From: Streptomyces sp. AP-93
Lineage (GTDB): Bacteria > Actinomycetota > Actinomycetes > Streptomycetales > Streptomycetaceae
Assembly (NCBI RefSeq): GCF_022808175.1
Contig: NZ_JALGBX010000009.1
Location: 62,001-126,000, forward strand
Direction of reading: 5' to 3'
Length of the DNA: 64,000 nt
Position numbers and translations under genes: made by a program. The notes beneath the pieces are model-generated. The model worked only from the letters and a program-made list of their open reading frames with translations. It searched no databases and had not been told where the DNA came from. Shown here piece by piece: positions 15,817 through 22,979 of this stretch. Within the stretch, counting starts at the first letter, position 1; the number at the start of each line of letters is the position of its first letter.

Positions 15817-18000
15817 TCATTCCGGCCGGACGGTACCGTCCGACAGCCCGTCGTACAGCCCCTGTACGAGCTGCTCCCCGAGCCGGGCGGCCAGCCTGAG
15901 GGCGTCCTCGAACTCGGCGAGCGCCCGGAACCGCGCCCCGTAGACCTCCTGCTCGGTCCGTGGCAGCCGGGGCAGTTCGAGGCGGCGCACGTCGAGCCGG
16001 GTCGTGGTGGAGGCGTGGCTGCTGGCGCGGCGGTTGTTGGCGGTGGCGCGCAGGAAGCCGGCCAGGAACCAGGGGTCCAGCGCGGCCGGGTCGGGCCGCA
16101 GCAGCTGCAGGCCCCGGCCGAGGGCCGCCCCGGCGGTGGCCGCGTCGACCACGCGGGCCACGCCCGCGCCTCCGGTGAGCGGGACGACCACGTCGCCGGG
16201 TGCGGTGAGCAGCGGCGCCTCCGTGGCGGCGGCCAGGGTGCCGGAGGGTCCGGTGCCGGCGCTCACGTCGTACTCGGTCAGGACGGGGGCCCGGCCCGCG
16301 CCGCTGCCGGTGCCCGTGTACAGGAGCAGGGCTCCGGCGCGGGCGAGTTCGCCGACGGTGGTCATCGGCGGCCGGGCCGGCGCGGCGGCGGGCCGGTCCG
16401 GGGAGCCGGCGGGCGGGGCCGGCGGGGCGGGCGGGGTGAGCCGGGCCGCGCGGGTCAGCGTCGAGTCCAGCCGGTCCCGTACGGCGGTCAGCTCGGCCAC
16501 GCCGCCGCCCGCGGCGGGTGGTGGCAGGTGGCGGGCGGGGGTCAGGTCCACATCGTCGTCGAGCAGGTCCACGACGGGCACCACGCGGCGCACGCCCGGG
16601 AGGTCCGGGACGTCCGGGGCCGGGCCGCCGCGCTCGTACGCCGTCCAGGCCTCCTCCACCGCGCTGTGCACGGCGGCCCACCCGGCCCGACCGGGTCCCT
16701 GCCCGGGACCGGGACCGTCGGCGAGTGCGGTGGTGTCCACGAGGAGCAGCCCGGAGGGGGGCGCCGCGTGGGGGGCGGGCCTGCGCAGCACCCACAGGTG
16801 CAGCGGGATCCCGTACGGCGGCGCGGCGCCGGCCGGGAGGGCGACGACGGCCCGCAGCGCGCCCCGGCGCAGCAGGTCGGCGCGGATGCGGCGGCCGGAG
16901 CGGCGGGCGGCGGCGGCGGGCGGCATGAGCAGGACGGCGGTGCCGCCCTCGCGCAGGTGGGCCAGGGCGTGCTGGACCCAGGCGAGTTCGGATTCGGCGC
17001 GGGCCGGCAGTCCGTACTCCCAGCGCGGGTCGTAGGCCAGCTCCTCGTGGCCCCAGTTGCGTTCGTTGAACGGCGGGTGGCAGAGCACGGCGTCGACCGG
17101 CTCGGCGGCGGGGCGCGCGAAAGCGTCGGCGCGCAGGCTGTCGGCGGCCGCCGCGCGGACCGGCGCGTCCGACTGCAGGGCGAGGCGCAGGGCGGCGAGG
17201 GAGGCGAGCTCGGGCGAACTGTCCTGCGCGTAGCGGGTGGTGGCTCCGGGGACGGCCCGCAGCAGGGTGCCGGTGCCGCAGGCGGGGTCCAGGACGGTCC
17301 GGACCGAGGGCCCGGCGAGGGCGGCCATGAGGGTGGCGAGCCCGTCCGGAGTGAGCGTGTACTGGCGGGGGTTGGCTTCGAGGTGGCGGCCGAGCAGGAA
17401 CTCGAAGGCTCCCCTGGTGCCGAGTTCGGCGGCGAGCTCGGCGGCGGCCCGCAGGAAGGGTACCGAGGCGGGCCGCAGGGGGGCGGCGGCTCCGAGCGGG
17501 TGCGCGGGCCCGAACCGCAGGGCGAGCACCCGGTCGATGGCTGGCGCCAGCAGGGTGGCCATCCGCGCGTCGGAGACGGCCGAGGCCTCCAGCCACTCCA
17601 TGGGCCGGTCCCGTACGAGGAGCAGCGCGCTCCCGGCTTCGACGAGTGCGGCCACGGAACCGCCGGGGTGGGCGGCGACGTACTGCCAGACGCGTTCGCG
17701 CAGCGGGACTTCGGCGAGCTTGCCCTGGGCCCGGAGCCAGTCGGTGACGTCGGCCAGCGCGAAGGAGGGGCTGGTGTCGGTGCCGCCGACGGGGCGGGGG
17801 AAGTCGGCATGGCGGCGGCGCCAGTTGCTCACTGCGGCGCGGCCGACTCCCGCGAGGCGGGCGATCTCGGCGGCGGTGACTTCGGGGGCACCTGCTGGGG
17901 CGACTTCGGGAGTGACTTCGGGGGCGGCGGCTTCGGCTTCGACGGCGTGCGGGGTGGGCGGGGTGGCTGGGGCCTCGGTGGGGGGCTTCTGCTCCGGCAT
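15817..18000 (-). CDS. N6-adenine DNA methylase-like protein with N-terminal HTH
   Basis: A 727-residue protein. The N-terminus has a MerR-like helix-turn-helix (EVTAAEIARLAGVGRAAVSN, then WRRRHADFPRPVGG). The central SAM-binding motif DPACGTGTLL matches type I HsdM-like methylases. The usual catalytic (N/D)PPF is CHPPFNERNWGH here, so His replaces the normal Asn/Asp and methyltransfer is doubtful. A C-terminal specificity-like region ends in RLGEQLVQGLYDGLSDG. No restriction subunit adjoins. The start could be ATG 18000 or ATG 18012; neither has a strong ribosome-binding site. This may be an orphan regulator rather than part of a restriction system. Confidence 0.85.
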   Translation of the reverse strand: MPEQKPPTEAPATPPTPHAVEAEAAAPEVTPEVAPAGAPEVTAAEIARLAGVGRAAVSNWRRRHADFPRPVGGTDTSPSFALADVTDWLRAQGKLAEVPLRERVWQYVAAHPGGSVAALVEAGSALLLVRDRPMEWLEASAVSDARMATLLAPAIDRVLALRFGPAHPLGAAAPLRPASVPFLRAAAELAAELGTRGAFEFLLGRHLEANPRQYTLTPDGLATLMAALAGPSVRTVLDPACGTGTLLRAVPGATTRYAQDSSPELASLAALRLALQSDAPVRAAAADSLRADAFARPAAEPVDAVLCHPPFNERNWGHEELAYDPRWEYGLPARAESELAWVQHALAHLREGGTAVLLMPPAAAARRSGRRIRADLLRRGALRAVVALPAGAAPPYGIPLHLWVLRRPAPHAAPPSGLLLVDTTALADGPGPGQGPGRAGWAAVHSAVEEAWTAYERGGPAPDVPDLPGVRRVVPVVDLLDDDVDLTPARHLPPPAAGGGVAELTAVRDRLDSTLTRAARLTPPAPPAPPAGSPDRPAAAPARPPMTTVGELARAGALLLYTGTGSGAGRAPVLTEYDVSAGTGPSGTLAAATEAPLLTAPGDVVVPLTGGAGVARVVDAATAGAALGRGLQLLRPDPAALDPWFLAGFLRATANNRRASSHASTTTRLDVRRLELPRLPRTEQEVYGARFRALAEFEDALRLAARLGEQLVQGLYDGLSDGTVRPE

Positions 18001-18036
18001 GTGCGCGAGCATACAGCTGCAAAGAGAAGACACCCC

Positions 18037-18049
18037 TTCACAGTGTGAA
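18037..18049. promoter_or_regulatory. Palindrome TTCACA-G-TGTGAA
   Basis: A perfect 6+1+6 inverted repeat in the divergent promoter region between the methylase-like gene and the lipoprotein gene, about 25-37 bases upstream of the methylase start. A plausible autoregulatory operator for the HTH of the methylase-like protein. Confidence 0.45.
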
Positions 18050-18072
18050 TTTAACAATCTCTCAGAAACTCG

Positions 18073-18101
18073 TTGACTCGGTTCACAAGCTCTGCTGTGA
18101 T
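18073..18101 (+). promoter_or_regulatory. Sigma-70-like promoter of the lipoprotein gene
   Basis: TTGACT at 18073-18078 and TGTGAT at 18096-18101 with a 17-base spacer. The predicted start near 18108 leaves a 37-base leader with the CAGGAG site at 18131. Confidence 0.6.
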
Positions 18102-18144
18102 GATCTCACCGAACAGGACGTCAGATCAGGCAGGAGCCACACAC

Positions 18145-18861
18145 ATGTCCCACACCACGCGCACCAGTTGGATCGCCCGCAACGCCCGCACCAAGCTCCT
18201 CACCGGGTGCGGCGCGGCCATCGCCCTCGTGGCCCTCACCGCGTGCAGCGGCGCCGAGACCACCACCGACAAGGGCGCCGACGCGGGCGCCTCGAAGGGC
18301 GCCTCCAAGCCGGCGGCGGCGAGCAGCGCCCCGGCCGCCGACGCGGGCAAGGCGAAGTCGGCCATCAAGGGCAGCGGCACCTTCCAGGTCGGCTCCGACG
18401 TCCAGCCGGGCCTCTACCGCTCGACGGGCAACACGGCCGACGACAACTGCTACTGGGAGCGCGCCAAGGACTCCAAGGGCGAGGCCGATTCGATCATCGA
18501 CAACGACAACGCCGTCGGCTCCACGTACGTGGCCATCGCCGCCACCGACAAGATCTTCAAGACCGATGGCTGCAAGGGCTGGCAGCTCGTGGACCCGAAG
18601 GCCACCGGCACGCCGAAGGCCGAGATCTCCGGCAAGGCCGGCATGCTCAAGGTCGGCGTCGACGTCGCCCCGGGCACCTACAAGTCCGCCGGCTCCACCG
18701 AAGACGGCAGCGGCTGCTACTGGGAGCGCACCAAGGACGCGACCGGCAGCATCGAGACGATCATCGCCAACGAGAACCCCGAGGGCCAGGCCGTCGTGAC
18801 GATCGCCGCCGGGGACGGCTTCTTCAAGACCGCCGACTGCCAGGACTGGAAGAAGAGCTGA
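18145..18861 (+). CDS. Lipoprotein with two tandem homologous domains
   Basis: A 238-residue lipoprotein: signal peptide with lipobox LTAC, Ala/Lys/Ser-rich spacer, then two ~70-residue repeats. Repeat 1 runs from GSGTFQVGSDVQPGLYRSTG through NCYWERAKD to TDGCKGWQL. Repeat 2 runs from AGMLKVGVDVAPGTYKSAG through GCYWERTKD to TADCQDWKK. Each has the paired Cys (CYW... and DGC/ADC), probably a disulfide. The family occurs widely in Streptomyces as secreted or surface protein of unknown role. Start at ATG 18145, 8 bases after CAGGAG. Confidence 0.9.
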   Translation: MSHTTRTSWIARNARTKLLTGCGAAIALVALTACSGAETTTDKGADAGASKGASKPAAASSAPAADAGKAKSAIKGSGTFQVGSDVQPGLYRSTGNTADDNCYWERAKDSKGEADSIIDNDNAVGSTYVAIAATDKIFKTDGCKGWQLVDPKATGTPKAEISGKAGMLKVGVDVAPGTYKSAGSTEDGSGCYWERTKDATGSIETIIANENPEGQAVVTIAAGDGFFKTADCQDWKKS

Positions 18862-18868
18862 TCAAAGG

Positions 18869-18949
18869 CCTGATGCAGGGGGTGGTCCGGGCCCGGCCCC
18901 ACGGGTGGCCCAGGACCTGATGCAGGGGGGTGGTCCAGGGCCCGGCCCG
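18869..18949. repeat. Imperfect direct repeat after the lipoprotein gene
   Basis: Two copies, about 31 bases each, of CCTGATGCAGGGGGTGGTCC followed by GGGCCCGGCC, near 18869 and 18917, separated by about 17 bases. The second copy has one-base insertions. They adjoin the truncated 5' end of the integrase and may mark a recombination junction. Confidence 0.7.
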
Positions 18950-20134
18950 AACGGCGGCGGCCCAGGACCCGACCCAGGGGTCGAATCAGCGCAGCCGCTC
19001 CGGCGGGCGGGTGGGGTTTCCCCCGGTCGGCAGGCGTTCCCCGCCGTCATCGCCTATCTGTCGGGCATGCGGGATGTGGAAGTGCGCGAGCTGGGCCGGG
19101 ACTGCGCCTTCGAGGAACCCGGAGCGGATGGGCTGACCCGCTACAAGATCCGGGGCAAGGTCTCCAAAGGGAAGGGCCGCGGACTGGGCGGCGAGGAAGC
19201 CGAGTGGGTCGTCCTGGAGATCGTCCACCGTGCCATCGCCGTACTGCGGGAGGCCAACGACGATCCCGGCCACCTCTTCGGCTACGACGGCGGAGGCCGC
19301 AACGGGCATGTGCTCCTCAGTAACATGCCCAGGCGTCTGTGCGCCTTCCGGGATCACCTCGACAAGCTATTCGGCACTGCGGAGAACCCCTACATTCCGC
19401 CGGTCACGGCGGCCCCTCCCGGCTTCGGTTCAGCCTCCGACGACGCCGAGACAACCGACGACGAACCTGCCGCCCTCCCCTGGGCCTTCGATACCCGGCA
19501 GTTCCGCCGGACCCTCGCCTGGCACATCGCCCATCAGCCGTTCGGTGTGGTCGCCGGTGCCCGCCAGTACAAACACACGGCGATCGCCGTGTTCGAGGGG
19601 TACGCGGGTACCTCCGCGTCGGGCTTCGCCGACGAGGTCGCCGCCGAGGAGGCTGTCGCCAAGCTCGACTACGTCGAGGATCTCTATCACGACTGGAACG
19701 ACGGCGGCCCCTCCTCCGGCGGAGCCGTCCAGCGCATCGAGGCGGAGTTCGACCGCGTCCGCAGCGAGCTGGGTGATCTCCCCGGCGTCGTGGCCGGCCC
19801 GTCCCGGCTCCGGACCCTGCTGCGGCACCTGACCAGGACGCTCCATCCTGGCATCCTGAACGACTGCTTCTACCAAGCCGAGACAGCCGTCTGCCGCAAA
19901 CGCGCGAAACCTCTGGGTCGCCCCGTACCGATGCTCGACATGTGCATGAGCTGCCCCAACTCCCGCCGCTCCGCGGTCCACGTGCCGCGTCTGGAGCGGG
20001 CCCGGGACATGGCACAGACCGAGCTCGGAGTCGCGGTGGACATCCCGCATCTCCAGAAGCTCGCCATCACCGAGCATCTGGCCACGCTCACCCGTCTGAT
20101 CGCCGAGATCGACGACGAGGACACCCGACGATGA
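18905..20134 (+). pseudogene. 5'-truncated tyrosine-recombinase family integrase
   Basis: About 375 recognisable residues from near 19010. The catalytic C-terminal region reads FDTRQFRRTLAWHIAHQPFG, QYKHTAIAVFEGYAG and SGFADEVAAEEAVAKLDYVE, with the RxxR-like box and likely nucleophile Tyr in EGYAG. A CxxC (LDMCMSCPN) segment follows. The N-terminal arm-binding and core-binding parts are absent; the open frame before it is Gly/Pro low complexity derived from the adjacent repeat. It overlaps the next gene by ATGA. Probably a dead integrase left by an integrative or Tn554-like element. Confidence 0.7.
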
Positions 20135-20660
20135 CCGACTCCACCGACCAAACCCTCCACGTCGTCCAAGCCGCCTTCGCGCGGCTGACTCGCGAGAACA
20201 GCACGCTGGGCGAGATCGACCAGAGAATCATGCGCGCCTTCGAGCAGCTCATGATCGGCCGACCCGAGATCACCGACGGCCGAACGTCAGCCGTGAACAT
20301 CTGCGCCGAGGCCGGCGTCTCCCGAGCCTCGTACTACCGCTCACCCGTCTCGGCGGTCATCAAGGAACTCCTTGACGCTCCGGAGGCCAAGCGGCCCGAG
20401 GCCGACGAACTCAGGCTGGAGATCACCCGGCTCAAGAAAACCATGCAGGAACTCCCAGCGAGAAGGCTGCCGAGATCCGGGACCTGCGATCGACCGTCAC
20501 GGCGTACGCGAACCAGATCCAGGTCCTCACGCTCAGGAACGCCGAACTGGAAGCCGACGCACACCGACTGCAGGCCCAACTCGCCGGGGGAGAGGACGGA
20601 GTGGTCAAGCAGCTCCGCCGTTCCCGGACATCCGTCGGGTCGCCGTCGGTTCTGCCGTGA
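20131..20660 (+). pseudogene. Frameshifted partner of the integrase (TnpC-like)
   Basis: The first frame gives MTDSTDQTLHVVQAAF and an HTH-like VNICAEAGVSRASYYRSP. At about 20450 it shifts. The other frame then continues EKAAEIRDLRSTVTAYANQI, LRNAELEADAHRLQAQL and ends at a TGA at 20658. Restoring one C in the CTCCCA run would join the halves into about 175 residues with a C-terminal coiled coil. This protein type accompanies Streptomyces integrases like the one upstream. The single-base loss may be real decay or a sequencing error. Confidence 0.65.
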
Positions 20661-20661
20661 C

Positions 20662-21174
20662 TCACCAGACCGTCCCAGCCGTACCCTCCTGCCGCTGGTG
20701 GTAGCGCCTCAACGCATCGACGCCGTCCTCTACGAAGCTCCAGCGCTGCCGCGCCTCCAGGAACTCTTGAGGAGTGAGCCACTCATGCCACGCGATCTCC
20801 GTCGGGTCGACAACGACCTCTTCCGTGATCACCACTTCATGGAGCCCCAGCCAGTAGGGACTAATAACCCCACTACACAGGTACTTGAAGACGAACTGTG
20901 GTGACGCGCTGACGCCCAGCTCCTCGGCGAGTTCCCGCGCTGCCGCATCCTCGTAGGACTCGCCGACGTCCACTGCCCCGCCCACCAGCCAGTTGTACTG
21001 GCCGGGGAACCGGGACACGGTCTGCGGCCGTCGATGCACCAAGATCCGACCATCGGGGCGACGGCAGACAGTCGTGGCAACTCGGTGCAGCCACCCACTT
21101 CGGATGGCATCACCGCGCTCGACGACTCCCAGCACCCGATCCCGATCGTCGACCTGCTCCACCAATTCACCCAT
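20662..21174 (-). CDS. NUDIX hydrolase
   Basis: A 170-residue protein with a complete Nudix box GGAVDVGESYEDAAARELAE, continuing ELGVSA (G-x5-E-x7-REL-x-EE-x-G), the Mg-binding helix. LVHRRPQTVSRFPGQYNWLV precedes it, and WHEWLTPQEFLEARQRW ends the fold. It resembles the isopentenyl-diphosphate isomerase-like/YfcD subgroup, but the substrate is not deducible. The ATG at 21174 and a GTG at 21183 are both possible. It ends only 2 bases from the convergent TnpC-like pseudogene. Confidence 0.88.
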   Translation of the reverse strand: MGELVEQVDDRDRVLGVVERGDAIRSGWLHRVATTVCRRPDGRILVHRRPQTVSRFPGQYNWLVGGAVDVGESYEDAAARELAEELGVSASPQFVFKYLCSGVISPYWLGLHEVVITEEVVVDPTEIAWHEWLTPQEFLEARQRWSFVEDGVDALRRYHQRQEGTAGTVW

Positions 21175-21237
21175 GACGCGCACAGTTCCACACCGCTCTG
21201 ACAGGCCCGGCGTGCAGACCTGCCGGACAGCCGGCCC

Positions 21238-22053
21238 TCAACCGCCGCACTGCTTGAGCATCACGTTCTTGTCCGCCGCCGTCACAGAAAGCTCGTACTT
21301 CTCTGCCACCTGCGCGAACCGCACCGCATACGAGCAGCGGATGGCCTTGTTCGGCGGTAGCCATGAAGCCGGACCGGAGTCACTCTTGGACGAATTGGCC
21401 GGTCCCGACACCGGCAGGAGGTTCAGGCCGTCGTTGGCGAACCGCTGCCGCTTCGCCGCGTCCCAGCGGGACGCTCCCATCTGCCACGCGTACGACAGCG
21501 GCACGACGTGGTCTATCTGCACCTCGGCCGCCTTCTCCTTCTTCCAGGCGATGTCCTTGCCCGTGTACGGGTCCGGCAGGGTCATCGACACCACCACGCA
21601 GGCTGAGCCGGACCGGAAGCGGACCTCCCTGCCGTCACGTTTCAGCAGGTCATTGCGGGTGTCACAGCCGTTGCGAGCGAAGGGCACCCCATCGGCGGTG
21701 TCCAGCCACGCCGAACCGAACTCCTTGCGGTCGTAGCCGGTCTTCGGCCCGCGTCCCTTGGTCGTGACCTTGTCGATCAGGTCGCGACCCGCCGACTTCT
21801 CTCTTTCCGAGCCGATCGCCGCAAGGCCCGGCTTGGTGCCGTCCGCGTTGGCGAGCGGTCCCGCGACCCCACGGTCGCCCACTGGTTCACCGCCACCCTC
21901 AGGTCCTGTGACCGTGCAGGCGGCCAAGACTGCCCCCGCCAGGGCAAGCAAGCACCCGGCCACCGACACGCGGGTCACCCGCGCCCCCACCCCGTTCACC
22001 TGGACAACCCCGCTCCGCCGATTCCGTTCGTGAGACACAACACCGTGAGACAC
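21238..22053 (-). CDS. HNH-family (DUF1524/GmrSD-type) nuclease lipoprotein
   Basis: About 271 residues at most. A signal peptide ends in LAAC, so the nuclease domain should be surface-exposed. The domain has GRGPKTGYDRKEFGSAWLD, then the HNH core VQIDHVVPLSYAWQMGAS, and RQRFANDGLNLLPVSGPANS plus SWLPPNKAIRCSYAVRF. This is the DUF1524 pattern with a catalytic His in DHVVPL. The start is uncertain: the GTG at 22053 immediately follows the stop of the truncated paralogue, while an internal GTG nearer RVTRVSVAGC would suit a signal peptide better. It could degrade DNA outside the cell; not tested. Confidence 0.82.
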   Translation of the reverse strand: MSHGVVSHERNRRSGVVQVNGVGARVTRVSVAGCLLALAGAVLAACTVTGPEGGGEPVGDRGVAGPLANADGTKPGLAAIGSEREKSAGRDLIDKVTTKGRGPKTGYDRKEFGSAWLDTADGVPFARNGCDTRNDLLKRDGREVRFRSGSACVVVSMTLPDPYTGKDIAWKKEKAAEVQIDHVVPLSYAWQMGASRWDAAKRQRFANDGLNLLPVSGPANSSKSDSGPASWLPPNKAIRCSYAVRFAQVAEKYELSVTAADKNVMLKQCGG

Positions 22054-22536
22054 CTAGACCGCCAACATAAGATCGTTGGCGAAGGCGATCCGCTTGCCCT
22101 TGTCCCAGCCTCCGGCCCCTTTCTGCCAGGCGTCGGACAGGGCCACGATGTGGTCGATGTCCACGCCGGTGCGGCCCCGCTCGTGCGTGATGCGGGTGCC
22201 GGTGTAGGGGTCCTTCTCCAGTACCCCGCTCAGCACCTTGCAGCCGTCCTTGAAGGTGGTCCGGGCCAGGTCCCGCTTGAGGATGTCCTCGCGGGTCCCG
22301 CAGCCGCTGCCGTCCGTGTCCAGCCAGCCCTTGCCGAACTGCTCGCGCGCGTAACCCGTCTTCGGCGCCCGCCCCTTGACCGCGAGCCCGTCCACCGAGG
22401 CCAGGGCCACCGGCCCGTTCGCCGGACCGGGGGCATTCGCGGCCGCACCGGAGCCGGGCTCGGGGAGCACCGTACAGCCGGAGAGCGCGACGGCCGAGGC
22501 GAGCAGGAGGGCGGGAAACAGCAGGTGGGAACGCAT
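22054..22536 (-). pseudogene. Truncated HNH (DUF1524) lipoprotein paralogue
   Basis: 160 residues: signal peptide with lipobox LSGC, GRAPKTGYAREQFGKGWLD, and the HNH core DIDHIVALSDAWQKGAG. The homology stops at FANDLMLAV, where intact members continue with a NLLAVDGPxNxSK block and the SWLPP segment present in the neighbouring copy. The stop directly abuts the start of the downstream paralogue, as if unequal recombination or insertion removed the 3' third. It may still be secreted, but probably lacks a complete active site. Confidence 0.7.
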
Positions 22537-22647
22537 AGGACAAGATCATAAACTCCATGCCCTTACCGGGCGTTCCGACCCTCCAGCGGGCGAATCGCCA
22601 TAAACGCGCGTAGCGTCGCAAACGGGATTACGGAAGGAGCCCGAGTC

Positions 22648-22821
22648 ATGGGGATCTTTGACAGGTTCAAGGACCAGGCCAAGGACAAGGCCAAGGACAT
22701 CTCCGACAACGTCGAGGCCGAGGCCAACGAGAAGACCGGTGGCAAGTACTCCGAGCGGATCGACAAGGCCCAGCAGCAGATGGAAGACAAGCTCGGCATC
22801 GACGACGACCCGATGAAGTAA
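22648..22821 (+). CDS. MT0933-like antitoxin-family small protein
   Basis: A 57-residue, highly charged, probably unstructured or helical protein: MGIFDRFKDQAKDKAKDISD at the start and KLGIDDDPMK at the end. It matches the MT0933/Rv0909 antitoxin family by composition and the MGIFDRFKDKA start. It has a strong GGAAGGAG ribosome-binding site 8 bases upstream. No toxin gene adjoins; in Streptomyces such proteins are usually solitary, so antitoxin activity is only a family label. Confidence 0.8.
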   Translation: MGIFDRFKDQAKDKAKDISDNVEAEANEKTGGKYSERIDKAQQQMEDKLGIDDDPMK

Positions 22822-22839
22822 TTCCCGGCGGGAACGCGA

Positions 22840-22883
22840 ACGGCCGCGGCCGGGAACCGGGAAGGGTCCCCCGCCGCGGCCGT
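22840..22883. terminator. Bidirectional terminator between the MT0933-like gene and mfd
   Basis: A perfect 11-bp stem pairs ACGGCCGCGGC (22840-22850) with GCCGCGGCCGT (22873-22883). It lies between convergent genes. Confidence 0.7.
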
Positions 22884-22949
22884 CGCCGTGTCCGGGTCCG
22901 GGTCCGCGTACGGATGCCGGGTACGGCCTCCGCGTACGCGCCTACGAGG

Positions 22950-22979
22950 CTACGGAGCTACGGAGCTACGGAGCTACGA
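22950..22979. repeat. Tandem octamer CTACGGAG covering the mfd stop
   Basis: Three perfect copies of CTACGGAG (22950-22973) and a partial fourth. The mfd stop codon (CTA on the plus strand, 22974-22976) lies in the partial copy, so the repeat is just 3' of mfd. Confidence 0.85.

Noticed and set aside
22648..22821. MT0933-like gene as part of a toxin-antitoxin pair
   Set aside because: No toxin gene on either side; neighbours are a truncated HNH gene and mfd.
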